Source of the DNA: Xiphydria camelus
Taxonomy: Eukaryota > Arthropoda > Insecta > Hymenoptera > Xiphydriidae
Direction of reading: 5' to 3'
Length of the DNA: 64,000 nt
Assembly: GCA_963678675.1 (NCBI GenBank)
Contig: OY783192.1
Location: 17,385,005 to 17,449,004, forward strand
A model generated the notes under the pieces. The model did no database searches and had not been told where the DNA came from. It was given only the letters and a program-made list of their open reading frames with translations. Made by a program: the position numbers and the translations under genes. This document shows, piece by piece, positions 20,334 to 31,376 of the stretch. Each line of letters opens with the position of its first letter. The stretch's first letter is position 1.

Positions 20334-22673
20334 TTAGAAGAAGGCCTCCTCCTGCTCGATTCCCCACTGCCACCGCACGTTCTTTTTCAGCAACTCCGTG
20401 AGAGGCGACGATCTCTCCGCGAAGTTCGGGATGAATCGGCGATACCACGATGTCATCCCCAGGAACCGTCGAAGTTGGCGAAGATTATTCGGTGGTGGAT
20501 AGGCCCGAATTGGCTCCACCTTCTCCGGATCCGGCTGTAACCCGTGGCGGTTGACGCGGAATCCGAGGTACCGAACTTCGTCGTGGCAGAATTCGCATTT
20601 CTCCGGGTTGATTGCCAGCCCGGCCGTCTCGATTTTCTGCAGCACGATTTTGAGCCACTTCAGATGTTCCTCGAACGTGGGTGTTACGATGATAATGTCA
20701 TCGAGGTAAGCGAAGGCGAACGGTTCCATTTCCGGCCCGATTAGCCGGTCGAGTAATCGCTGGAACGTCGCCGGCGCACCAGATAGCCCGAATGGCATCC
20801 GACGAAAGTGGAAGAGCCCTCTTCCCGGAACAGTGAACGCCGTCACTTCCTTGCTGGTCTCTTCCAGCGGAATCTGGTGATATGCCTGGCTTAGGTCGAT
20901 GGTGGAAATGTACCGGGCGGCCCGCAGTTTGCTCAGGATGCCCTCCATGTATGGTAACGGGTAGGCGTCCTTCTTCGATACCGCGTTGACCTTCCGGAAG
21001 TCCAGGCAGAAGCGATATTTCCCACTTGGCTTTCTCACCATCACGATCGGCGTAGACCATTCGCTGCTCGATGGCTCGATAATCCCTTCGGCAAGCATGC
21101 GGTCGACTTCCGCATACATTGCCTCTCGGACGGGTGGTGACACGAGATAGTACCGCTGTTTAATGGCCGACTGCCCTTGAACATCGATGCGGTGTTCGAT
21201 CATCTTCGTGCACCCGGTCTTCCCCGAGACTTTCGGGAGCTCGCGCTGTAATAGTTCGTTTAGCTCCCTAGCCTCGTCTGGAGAAATCTCTGCGATCCCG
21301 TGACACGGTTCGGCGTCGCGTGCGTCGCGGTCGTCGGGATCGAGAAAGGGATACGTCCTTCCTGTCCGATTCAACGTCCACGAATTTGCCGATCCATCGA
21401 TGGTAACTTCGAAGCGCGCGATGAAGTCCATCCCGAGGATCATGTCGGTGGCCAAATTCGGGACGATCCGGGTATCGAGCTCGATCTCGAGGTCGTCGAT
21501 CCGGAGGGGAAGGGTGAGCTCCTCCCGGACGACCTCTATGCTGCCGTTCGCCGTCTTGATACATCCCGCTCGCGGCGTCCGAGTCTGGATTCCCTCCCGA
21601 AAGCGGGGTTGAAGGCCGACTGCCCCCATATATGTCCGGGTGGATCCAGTGTCGAGCAAGGCGTTGAGCGGGTGTCCGTTGACGACGACTCGGATGAAGG
21701 GGCGCGAGTCGCCCTCCACGGCGAGGACATCGTCGCAGTGCACCAGGGCTTGGGTCTCCGTCGGGATGTCACCGTCGAAAATCGTGTCCGGTCCTTCGGG
21801 CGGAATCCATGCACGCGCCGGTGCCCGCTCTGGTTCCGGAGGATCGTATTCCTCGATGTCGTCGTAGGAATCCAGGATTACGGTCCGAGGTATCGTTGAC
21901 GAAGCGATCGGGTCCGTTGACTGATACTCGGGCTTCGCCTCCTCGGGACGGTTGATTCCCGTCGACGGCTTCCCGCTCGCCGGACGTAGCGCTGCGGAAG
22001 ACGGAGCGGTCCCCGGCTTCGGGATCGTCCTCGAGTCGTCCGGCGTTTCCGGGAGCGACTCGCGCTGTGACCTCCGTGTCTTCTGCCCGACTAACAGCGG
22101 GGCCGAAGATGCGTTGTCCGGCGTTTCCGGGACTTTCTTCGGGCCGTTCGCGGCTGTCGAGGCGTCGGCGGTTGAGGTCTGGGACGTATTCGCAGCGATT
22201 AGCGGTGCGGGAGGCGGTACGGGGATCTTCTCCGGCGATGACTTCCCTTTTCGCGCTGGTGCGCGCGTTCGCGTCAGAGGCTCGTGTCCCTCGATGTCGT
22301 GGCCCGAGTACGGGGTGGCCGTTCGCGGTCGGGCCGATGCCGTGATCGCCTCCGTTGATCGATCCTCGAGGGTTGCTCCCTGGCGATACGGGGACGAAGG
22401 TAGGACGTTTCCCGCCTGCGGGGAGGCCTTCGGGTGACTCGGCGACTCCGAGTGCACCCCGGCCGTGACCATCCTTCCCTTCGTCGCAACTCGTCGCGGT
22501 GTCGACGAGTTTCTCAAGGTCCCGGTCGGAGCGGTTCCCGGATCGGGCGGCGATTCCGCGGTCGATTCGGAGACTCCGGTGGACCGGCGAGGCGGCGGCT
22601 CGCTGCGAGTAGGGGGAGGCGCTTCGACTAAGTGCGCTCCCCCGCCTTCCCGTTTCCCTGGCACCGACGGCAC
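20334..22673 (-). pseudogene. Gypsy-type pol (protease + reverse transcriptase), truncated after RT
   Basis: Open from 22673 to 20334, overlapping gag by 46 bases in the -1 frame. After a long Pro/Ser/Thr-rich spacer, an aspartic protease shows LLDTGSTRTYMG (Asp near residue 341) and DMILGMDFI. Reverse transcriptase follows: SSEWSTPIVMVRKPSGKYRF, IDLSQAYHQIPL, FHFRRMPFGLSGAPATFQRL and AYLDDIII (YLDD at residues 656-659), then GMTSWYRRFIPNF. It stops within the start of the RNase H region. RNase H, integrase and the 3' LTR are absent, replaced by unrelated AT-rich DNA. It copies RNA to DNA in Ty3/Gypsy elements; this copy cannot do so alone. Confidence 0.9.
22612..22658 (-). promoter_or_regulatory. 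-1 programmed frameshift signal between gag and pol
   Basis: On the minus strand the heptamer GGGAAAC (22658-22652) is in frame as G GGA AAC in the gag reading. An 8-base spacer follows (22651-22644). Then comes a stem-loop: GGGGGAGCGC (22643-22634), loop of 11 bases holding the gag stop, and GCGCCTCCCCC (22622-22612). The stem has ten pairs with one bulged C. The -1 shift leads exactly into the pol frame (REGGGAHLVEAPPP). Heptamer, phase, spacing and stem all fit the canonical retroviral design. Confidence 0.8.
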
Positions 22674-24784
22674 TTGGGATCAGGGGGACCGTTATTGCAC
22701 TTGTAGCAATACTTCTCGCGACGCGGTTTCGGGCATTGCCGCAGACGGTGGTCGGGACTCGCGCAGTTCCAACACCGTCCATCTTGGTCTGCAGCCCGCA
22801 CGACCTTTCCGGTCTTCTCTTCACCGGGCGAAGGAGAATTCGATGGCCTAGACGATGGCGGGGTTCTCGATGGACGTGGTGGCGAGGGCGGTCTCGATGT
22901 GGCCGGGGGTAGCGTTCTTTCCGCCGTGGTCACCGCGTGTATCGGTGGTGCGCCCCGTCGCGTTCGGCCGGCCCGTTCGGCGCGGTACGGGAACGCACCG
23001 GTGACCTCTTCGTTTGCGGACGGTGGCTGGTACCGCCGGATGGTCGCCCAGATCTCCTCTCGTTCGGTGGCCACGTCGATGAGATCCTCCAGTGAGTCGA
23101 TCTCGTTCCGCCGGATTTCTCGCTGGTACTCCGGGCGCATATTCCGGAGCGCGAGACTCACGAGGTCCTCGGGGTGCGGAGGTCGCTTCATCCGCGCGGC
23201 GCTGGATTCGAGGCAGGTTACGAATTCCACGGCGGTCTCCTGCTCCCCCTGCGTACGTCTACGCAGGAATTCGTCCAGCGTCCTCTCGAGATCGTGAGTT
23301 CCGAAGCGGGCGAGGAAATCCCGGCGAAACTCAGCCCACGTATTCCACTGTCCCTTGCGCCGCCGGGCCCACTGCCGAGGAAGGTCGTCCAAGATCGCGG
23401 GCATGGCGGCGAGGAGACTGTCCAGGTCGAGGCGGGCGAACTCCGCTCGATCCTCCACCTTCTCGAGGAAGTCTTCAGCGCTGCCATCGCGCCGGCCGGA
23501 GTAGCTGAGTCGCCATCGATGGACGATGGCGGTCGGATCCCTCGGGGTGGAGTACAATGGCCAGTTCGATGTCCGGGCGAGCTCGGCCGCGTCTCGGGCG
23601 ATTCCCGAAACGGGGAAGTCCGGCGGGGTGACACGGGGTTGTATCGGAGAACTATTCCGTACGAACGTCACTGCGCCGTCTCGGCGATGGACTTCCTCCC
23701 CGGGGGTCGGTGGCTCGACGAGACGAGGAGTCGCCATCGTCGATCGACCAGCAATTGGGGGGTGGGGGTCGGGCGTCGGCGTCGGGGGATGGTCCCTCCG
23801 CTCCCGCTCTTCCCTTCCTCGACGTTCGATGCACGCCGTTAAGACGCGCCGGACGGCCTGGCCGATCTCGCTTTCTAAGTCTTCACGGAGCGTTCGCGAG
23901 ACGTCTGCTAGAAATCCGCGCGGTGGCTGGTCGCGCGTCCTCGGTCGTGATTCCTCCGAAGGCACCCTGGACCTCGGTGCAGGTGTTGGAATCTCCGGGG
24001 CGGCGAGGACCGGTCGCACTCGAGGCCTCGCGATCGGCGATCCGGCGTTCCGGTCGAGGAACTCTATCCGCCCGGCAGTCGTATCGATTGGGGCGACGAC
24101 CGGCGCTTCCACGTGCGCCGTGACAATCGCACGGGGCTGGAACTCCGGAGCCCTTGATGGAGCCGTCGTCGATCGGGGTACTCCGGGAGCGGTCGGATCC
24201 CGTAACGAGGGGGCTTCGGTGCCGGTAGGTCTCTCGTACTGCGTCGACGTGGTCGGTGGCTGGTCATCTGGTTCGCGTCGATCCCCGGGCAGGATTCGCG
24301 CCTCGTACTCCTGGAGGAGTCTCTCGAGCACGCTCCCCACGAGGTCCTGCGGCCCGACCGCGAGCCTTCTCCGCGACTCGGGGACAGACTCCCTCGGCTC
24401 CTCTTCGCGGAGGGCTTCCTCCCTCCTGGCCGGGACCAGTCGGGGTGGCTCGGGGACGGCGTCCTCGAGACGGTCTCGTGGCTCCTCTTCGCCGATTCGT
24501 TGGGGCGGCTCTGTGGCGCTGTGTTCGGGACGAGCCGCTCGGCTCTGTCGAGAGGTGCCGGCCGATTGCCGATCCTCCTCGCCTATCGAAGTGGGCGGCC
24601 GCGGTGGAGCGACTTCCACCGCTTCACTTCGACGACGAATCGACATTACTTCGCGCTTGACGCGGGCGCGCAAGCTGGCGGCATCGCCCGACGGATCGAG
24701 GCCGAGCTCCTCGGCAAGCCCTTGGAGTTCCTCGAGGGCGGTGGAGGCGCGGCTCACGCGTGAGTCACCCGACGCACGTGACAT
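22628..24784 (-). CDS. Gypsy-type gag, 718 aa
   Basis: I choose ATG 24784 (MSRASGDSRVSR). The N-terminal half is low-complexity, rich in Arg, Pro, Glu and Ser. A retrotransposon gag capsid core follows, with WRLSYSGRRDGSAEDFLEKV, WNTWAEFRRDFLARF, EFLRRRTQGEQETAVEFV and LALRNMRPEYQREIRR. Near the C-terminus is a zinc knuckle CWNCASPDHRLRQC (CX2CX4HX4C), then a second Cys-rich stretch CYKCNNGPPDPKCRRC. No stop interrupts it. Gag forms the RNA-packaging particle. It ends at the frameshift signal that leads into pol. The strong GC content gives several long antisense open frames that are not genes. Confidence 0.85.
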   Translation of the reverse strand: MSRASGDSRVSRASTALEELQGLAEELGLDPSGDAASLRARVKREVMSIRRRSEAVEVAPPRPPTSIGEEDRQSAGTSRQSRAARPEHSATEPPQRIGEEEPRDRLEDAVPEPPRLVPARREEALREEEPRESVPESRRRLAVGPQDLVGSVLERLLQEYEARILPGDRREPDDQPPTTSTQYERPTGTEAPSLRDPTAPGVPRSTTAPSRAPEFQPRAIVTAHVEAPVVAPIDTTAGRIEFLDRNAGSPIARPRVRPVLAAPEIPTPAPRSRVPSEESRPRTRDQPPRGFLADVSRTLREDLESEIGQAVRRVLTACIERRGREERERRDHPPTPTPDPHPPIAGRSTMATPRLVEPPTPGEEVHRRDGAVTFVRNSSPIQPRVTPPDFPVSGIARDAAELARTSNWPLYSTPRDPTAIVHRWRLSYSGRRDGSAEDFLEKVEDRAEFARLDLDSLLAAMPAILDDLPRQWARRRKGQWNTWAEFRRDFLARFGTHDLERTLDEFLRRRTQGEQETAVEFVTCLESSAARMKRPPHPEDLVSLALRNMRPEYQREIRRNEIDSLEDLIDVATEREEIWATIRRYQPPSANEEVTGAFPYRAERAGRTRRGAPPIHAVTTAERTLPPATSRPPSPPRPSRTPPSSRPSNSPSPGEEKTGKVVRAADQDGRCWNCASPDHRLRQCPKPRREKYCYKCNNGPPDPKCRRCQGNGKAGERT

Positions 24785-25496
24785 TACGGCGACGCGCACT
24801 CACTCCCGTGGATTAGCCCGTGCACCAAAATACAAACGCGGGCGTGCCCGACGAAACGATCGTCGGTCGCTCAGCTGATCGAGCCCGTTACGGCACTGAC
24901 TACCGCGAGTTCGGTGTTTGGCCGATCAGCTGTTCGCGCGCGCGGCACTGGGTCACGGCCCCGATAGCGGTGATTACCGGTGTTGACGCGCGCGTTAAAC
25001 CCTATCGGTACGCGAGGGGGCGTGTGTTGGTCGGGAGTTCGCTCCGTACCAATACTAGTATCCGTCGGTGGGCCGGGGGGACGATTTCCCCCTACTCAAC
25101 GTGCGACAGGTCCGCGTGATCTCGCAACGACCGAGCCGCTCGCACCTGGACGGATAATCACCCAAAAACGCGAAACAATACTTGGGGCCGTCGATGAGCC
25201 GTGGGGACAACTTTCCCTACGCGGTGTGCGGGAGGCCCGGGGGACCCCGTAACGACCAAGTCGCTCGAACCAGAACGGTTACCCGCGCGATAACGCAAAC
25301 AAAGTTCGTCTTTATTATTCGTCCTCGTCCCAGCCTCCGAGGTTGCTAACGAACTCCCCTCCGCCGAAAATAATTCAAATTCGCGAATTACTCTAACCGA
25401 CGAGTCGCGAAAGCCAACGGGTTTTTCGAACCCGACGACGACGGCTAACGGACGTTCGACTTCGACGATTCGCGGAGGGAAGATTTATTCTGCGGT
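24785..25496 (-). other. GC-rich 5' leader of the Gypsy element
   Basis: About 700 bases between the primer-binding-site-like motif and gag. No open frame in the sense direction that I would call a gene. It contains AATAATAAAG near 25310 on the minus strand. Confidence 0.5.
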
Positions 25497-25515
25497 GGCC
25501 CCACGTTGGGCGCCA
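25497..25515 (-). promoter_or_regulatory. Primer-binding-site-like motif of the Gypsy element
   Basis: The minus strand reads TGGCGCCCAACGTGGGGCC, a typical LTR-retroelement tRNA primer-binding site, in the same orientation as gag-pol. The expected 5' LTR should lie at 25516 and beyond. That stretch instead carries a plus-strand gag fragment, so the LTR is missing or rearranged. Confidence 0.6.
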
Positions 25516-25559
25516 GCCGAGGGGAAGGGCGTTAACACCGACGAGAGAGCGACGGCAAC

Positions 25560-25741
25560 GGGACCGGCAACAGCGACGAGAAGTGCTAATACGGGCGCCG
25601 GGGTGCACGAATTGTTTCGAAGACGGACACTCGTGGATGTATTGTCCACGAGTGCTCCGTGATAACTTCTGCCGGCGGTGTAGCCGACAGAGCACTACGG
25701 CACGTGATTGCCCTACCTGTAAGGGTAAGGGCAAGAAATAA
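25560..25741 (+). pseudogene. C-terminus of a second gag, opposite orientation
   Basis: The plus strand from ~25603 reads CTNCFEDGHSWMYC (CX2CX4HX4C), then FCRRCSRQSTTARDCPTC and a basic tail to the stop at 25739-25741. It parallels the Cys-rich end of the 22628-24784 gag but is clearly diverged. Protease and RT should follow, but the sequence goes within ~150 bp to a purine tract and an LTR-like start. I infer a gag-only or internally deleted LTR element facing the other Gypsy. Confidence 0.65.
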
Positions 25742-25876
25742 ACGGGGTACGCCCAAGACATAGAAAAGCGTTGTATAGCCGATTTGCATGACCTATACCC
25801 TGCGTCAGAGAGAGAGCGCGCGTAATTATATTCCAGGCGATCGGAGGCTACGCGTTCGGGAACCTAAGGGTTCCAG

Positions 25877-26690
25877 CTAAGGAGGGGGGAGTTTGTGACA
25901 TGGAGAATCGCTCCGTGTCACAAAAAGGGCGCGATCGGCCCTTTCGTGGGCAAGCGTGCGTTCGCGGCGTCGAAACGAGTAGGACGCGCTCGCCGTGCGC
26001 GCGTCGGGCGCACGGGCCGTTTGTCAACGGTTGTCGATCGATCTGGTTTCGAAAAGATCAATCGACAACAGCGACGACCTCGAGGCGAAGGCGTCCGAGA
26101 ATCCGGGGAGAGACGGAAAGCGGGGAGGCGATCGAGGTGAGTCGGAGAGGCCGGAAAACCGGCGGGAAGGGCCCAGTCGCTGAGGAGCTATCACGCGAGT
26201 GAAAGCTTTCAAAAGAGAGTCGAGTGAGTAGAAAGATAGGGAAGAGTAGGCGCACCGAGCAAGGGTGAACGCGCGAGGGAAAGAGAGAGAGAGAGTGAGA
26301 GCGAGGGAGTGAGTCGCTGCACCGCCACCCGCTTTGACGAGAGGAAGAACCGCGGCAGGAGCATCGAGCCGCCGCTGAGGGCCAACCGTCACCCGGACCG
26401 GAAGGCCACCGCCCGCCGGCAATCGTCGCTTCCCGAGGACCAGCCGCCCCGAGAGGAAGGAGGGAATCCCCGGCCGAGGATCCGCAGCATCGCCCGGTAG
26501 GCTCTCCTCTCCTTGTCATTAGCGCTCCGATTCGCCTCCGCGCCGCCCTCGCATAGGGCACCCGACTGCGCTCGGGTAGCCACGTCCGTCGCCGCGCATT
26601 TGAACCGGGGGGTGCACTCGGCACCCCAACCGTCGATTCGTCCTCGTCAGGCGATTCTTGTCGATCGCGAATAAACCGCTAACGAATAAA
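25877..26690 (+). mobile_element. Polypurine tract and LTR-like sequence of the plus-strand element
   Basis: AAGGAGGGGGGAG (25879-25891) is a polypurine tract. It is followed at 25894 by TGTGACATGGAG..., whose first 7 bases are repeated inverted as TGTCACA by 25922, as at many LTR starts. AATAAA occurs at 26670-26675 and 26685-26690. The 3' edge of the LTR is not resolved. Confidence 0.5.
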
Positions 26691-28429
26691 GGGTTCGTCT
26701 TTCGTGTATGTTAATTTCGTTCCTCCCGAGTCCCAGCCGCGTTTTCCGAACCGCCCCTCCACCATATGCTGGGGTAGCCGAGCCCGTCGGAGATCGAATC
26801 GTCGCCGATCTCCCGTCGAACGTTCGTTTCGGGGACCGTGTCCGTTCCCCCGATCGGTGGGTTCGCGACCCACCTGGACGGCTATTCTGTAATTCCGGGG
26901 AGAGTGAGCGTACCTGGGAAGTGACCGTTCCACGGGTGAGAGCTTCCCTCGCCCAGCTCATGCCCGACCGTTGAAACGTGTACCTAAACAGCTATTCTCT
27001 AAGTGAGGAGCGGGCGATGTTCACTGAAAAAGCAAGGAGAGTGAAGGAATCACTATTCTGTAACTGCGGAAGCGCTCCCATCGCACGAAAACGGGTGAAC
27101 TTACTTCTACTGGTCAAGACCGTGAGAAGCAGCCTGCTCCCCGGGAGAACGGCGACTCTAGCCTACCTACTTCTGCGCCAGCGTGCCGCAGTTTACAGTT
27201 TGTTAATTTGCGTGTTCCAACAAACGATACACAGTGGTCCGGCGATCTAAGCAAACGCGATCATGAGTATATTAATGAGTTACATAACTGATTTGTGCGA
27301 TGTAAATTTATGTCTTAGTTATAAAGATATACTGTTAAAATAAAAGACCAAAAATTAACCATATATTTATTCTACTATGATAACGTAAATGTGAACATAA
27401 TAAAAAAATATATTAAACTGAAACATTCATTATTAAATGATATAAAATAATTCAAAAACATACTTATATATAAGAACTTTTTCCAGAGGTGGTAATAGGA
27501 AAAGTAGTTGGAAAAAATAATTTAACAAAAAGCATATTTCCCTAATGCTTACAATAAAAGTCAAAAGCAGCTTAATAATTAAAAAAGATATAGGTATTAT
27601 ACTGGTACCTAGTATTATTCCAAAATATGCATCCTTGAAAACACGTACACTTATAAAACGTACCTGAAACCAAGCAAATTGTTTTAAATAGAGAAAACTG
27701 ATTTCGTAACAATAAGACTGCGAAACCGTAAAAATTCAATACATTAAAATAGGACAAGAATGGCATGTAAAATGTTATATAATAATCAAGGGCATGCTTC
27801 AAACTATAACTTAAACCAAAAAATGTACGTATCTGAACTTAGCATCATAGTAAGCAGTTATGAATATTATGGACTTTTGACCTATTGCAGAACCACTGTG
27901 CGATGGTCGGAATTCTGATTAACGATCCTTAGTAATTAGTATCACCGCGATATACAGGGTGTAACAGAGTAAGTGTTACAACGTGAAACTGTAGATTCCT
28001 TATGAAAGAAGAAAAATCTTTCTCGCCATCGATATATATGCAACACCTAGGAATAGTTGAAATAACCAGCTGTGGCATGTCCATAGCAGTACTTGAGGTA
28101 CTTTGATCCATATTCTGGAGAAGCACACGATCGCTCGTGCTGGAAACTCCTTTGACGCGGCTCAGCTACCGACAGAAGCCCGATATTTTTTCTTCAATAA
28201 AATATATATAATTTGAAAGAGGTGACAGTACAAGCTATATTTTGATGCCAATATAGATATTAATTTATTTCAATTTTCAATTATTTGCAAGTGAATCATA
28301 GTTCAACGGTACCTCACCGTGGTGTATGAATACTTTTTACCCCACTGTATTTTTCGAGTGGGCAAGGATGTCGTTGCTCGTCCCTGGCCATAAAAGGAGT
28401 TATGTTGCATCGAATGACGGTTCGATTCT

Positions 28430-28800
28430 TTGTACCTGGATAAGCCAGGTATTAAGTTAATCCGACCGGCCATCTATTAGATTCGTCTTGTCTTCCCTTT
28501 ATAAAGCTGATTTATTATTCTAAGTATAGCGGTATCTATTACAATCGGTATTGTGGGAAATGGCTTCTTCCGATGCGGTCGGTAATTACCCCTTCCCGAG
28601 CATGGTGCGGGACTGCGAGCGCACGTGCAGCCTAGATTCGCCGAAAAATACCCCGTTCCGTTTCGTAGATTCCGATCCGAGAGTAGCTATAGATTTGCGA
28701 GGTATTTCTGACTGTGATACTATTACACGGTTCGAAGCATTGTGTCGAATTCCGTTTATCGCGAGACGGAACAGCGACCGATAGCAGAGTTAAGAGAGAA
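28430..28800 (+). repeat. Diverged GC-rich repeat, copy 1 of 3
   Basis: Shares ordered blocks with 44615-45180 (CATCTATTGAATTCGTC-like and a TATAACGGTATC-like block) and with 36130-36665 (CGGTAATTACC, ATGGTGYGGGAC). It is probably LTR-derived. An open frame of 77 codons here is not convincing as a gene. Confidence 0.4.
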
Positions 28801-28990
28801 TAAACTAAATGCGCTTTGAATTAGACAGGATGGTTAATACTTGACGGTAGGTTATAAATTAACAGTTTCTCCGCTCATTATTTCTCGTTAGAATAGCAGT
28901 CCTAAATTAGTATAGAATATTCGAATTTACCGCTATAAAATAAAGTAACCCTTGAAGAGGTTATACGGGCTTTGGTGAACGAGTTATATA

Positions 28991-29421
28991 CAGGGTGTAA
29001 CAGAGTAAGTGTTACAACGTGAAACTGTAGATTCCTTGTGAAAAAAGAAAAAGATTTTTCCTCTTACAAAAATGTTCTGCGGGCTTTCGTTTTCGATATA
29101 CAGGATGTCAAAGTTTTGAAAAAAAAATCGTTTTTCTTTAAACCTAGAACCATTTTTATCAGATTTGAGTGTTGACACCTAATAACAAGTAGTTCGTGGT
29201 TTAAATAAGATAAAACGGGGTGAGTTGGCGAATGAAGTCGACCCCTCGTTTTCATTTCTTTCCATAGAAACGAGGGGCCAACTCCATTCGCCAACTCACC
29301 CTGTTTTACCTTATATCGAAAACGACAGCCTGCAGAACATTTTTGTAAGAGGAAAAATCTTTTTCTTCTTTCATAAGGAATCTACAGTTTCACGTTGTAA
29401 CACTTACTCTGTTACACCATG
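28991..29421. mobile_element. TA-flanked palindromic MITE (CAGGGTGTAACAGAGTAAG ends)
   Basis: The left terminus CAGGGTGTAACAGAGTAAGT pairs with the right terminus. A perfect inner hairpin around GGGTGAGTTGGCGAATG / CATTCGCCAACTCACCC lies at 29217-29301. A partial copy of the same terminus occurs at 27956-28030. Confidence 0.7.
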
Positions 29422-30299
29422 TATATCGCGGTGATACTAATTACTAAGGATCGTTAATCAGAATTCCGACCATCGCACAGTGGTTCTGAAATAGGTCAAA
29501 AGTCCATATTAATTCATAGCTGTTTACTATGATGCTAAGTTCAGATACGTACATTTTTTGGTTTAAGTTATAGTTTGAAGCATGCTCTTGATTATTATAT
29601 AACATTTTACATGCCATTCTTGTCCCATTTTAATGTATTTAATTTTTACGGTTTCGCAGTCTTATTGTTACGAAATCAGTTTTCTCTATTTAAAACAATT
29701 TGCTTGGTTTCAGGTACGTTTTTATAAGTGTACGTTTTCAAGGATGCATATTTTAGAATAATACTAGGTACCAGTATAATACCTATATCTTTTTTAATTA
29801 TTAAGCTGCTTTTGACTTTTATTGTAAGCATTAGGGAAATGTGCTTTTTGTTAAATTATTTTTTCGAACTACTTTTCCTATTAGCACCTCTGGAAAATGT
29901 TCTTATATACAAGTATATCTTTTTATAACTAAAACACAAATTTACATCGCACAAATCAGTTATGTAAGTCATTAATATACTCATGTCCGCGTTTGCTTAG
30001 ATCGCCGGACTACTGTGTATCGTTTGTTGGAACACGCAAATTAACTAACTGTAAACTGCGGCACACTGTCACAGAAGTAGATACATAGGTTTGAATCGCC
30101 GTCCCGACCAGACCGACCGAGCAGACCGATTCTCCCGGGAACTACGTTCACCCGATTTTCGTACTCCCGCAGTTAGAGAATAGCGACTAGGAGTCTCCTT
30201 ACTTTTCCAGTGAACTCCGCCCACTTCTCACGGGAACAGGCTTTCACTCAGTTATAGAATAGCCGTCCTGGCGCCCATCGTTTCGTACGCTGTCCCGCG

Positions 30300-31376
30300 C
30301 GTGGGAGCGCCGCGTCTTAGCGTGAGTAGCGGAGGATACCGAGGTCCCTCCCGAAAGCTACGTCACAACGTGTCGAAGAAATGAAAATTGCGGAATAATC
30401 AGCCGCCATATGTAAAAACGTGGCAACAGCATTCTCTGGATGGTGACGTCACGTAACGGCGCGAAAAACGTCAAGGCATTTGAAATGAAAGTAGACATAC
30501 ATATTATTTCCAATATTTCACAAATAATTCTTTTCAAAAGTTTTCTTTTCATAACTGGGTTTTACAATGTTTTTAAATATAATGTTTCCACATTTTATTA
30601 TAAAATATTATCGTAGAGGAACTATTCCCTGAAACATTCACAATGTAGAATTAATAAAAGTTTTTTTTGTAATTAAATTTCAAAGTAGTACCCATCTTTG
30701 GAATTCTCGAGGTTTTTAAAACACGAAATCTTAAAGATTTTGAAACAATCGAAATTTAACCTAATTTTTCAAAATAGCAGTAGAGATTCTCTATAATTTG
30801 AGGACGAGTAGTAACTGGATTAAACATTTTTTTGTATTCCTTGTAGGCCAAATGTCTGATATACTCTAAAAAGGACTTCATAACGAATGTTAGCAGTTGT
30901 TAGTTTTTTTTATCGTATAAGGAGACAGAGTATCGCGAAGTGGCGTTAAACCAGACTGACATTCCTGAGACTCAAGAATATTTTTTTCCTTCTCAATTGG
31001 GACCGTTATTTACCGATGGCGGCGCTCGCGGCGCTACGGAAACATGGCGGATATTGGCGTACAGCACGCCGCGAACTTCAAATTCCGTTGACCGGTAGGT
31101 AAAAGAGTTAAGCACCGTCGGTAAATACTGCCGAAAGTAAATGTTATGCTGTACAGTTGATCCTAATGAATTCGTTTCATTGTTTGTGAAAATAAATTTC
31201 TATATCTCGTTCTAAAAATGCTCATTTTTTAAAAACTTGTGGAGCAAGTTAACACTTTTCAAGTACGCACCAATCCAAAACGCCAATGTCGGCCATGTTT
31301 TTTAGTACACGCTTTGCCGCCAGGTACCGCATTCATTTCTAGCGTCCCCAATAGCCTGCTCTATCGTACAGAATGA
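30300..31376. other. No gene recognised
   Basis: AT-rich with a short GC-richer patch at 31010-31130 (GATGGCGGCGCTCGCGGCGC). No convincing open frame and no clear inverted repeat. Confidence 0.4.

Larger units (their letters stand above)
26873..30280. mobile_element. 3.4-kb element with ~1-kb terminal inverted repeats
   Basis: 26873-27945 is matched in reverse complement by about 29425-30280. Shared blocks include GTTCCAACAAACGATACACA, TCCGGCGATCTAAGCAAACG and GACGGCTATTCT at the outer edges. CTATTCT-GTAA-like motifs repeat at least three times in the left arm and twice in the right. The centre holds a diverged repeat (28430-28800) and a MITE (28991-29421). No transposase found. Confidence 0.65.

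Noticed and set aside
23526..24878. 450-codon plus-strand open frame over the Gypsy gag
   Set aside because: It is antisense to gag in very GC-rich DNA; low-complexity Arg/Ser/Gly composition and no domain. The same applies to other long plus-strand frames at 21300-24700.
20334..25515. Complete, active Gypsy element
   Set aside because: RNase H, integrase and both LTRs are missing from this copy.
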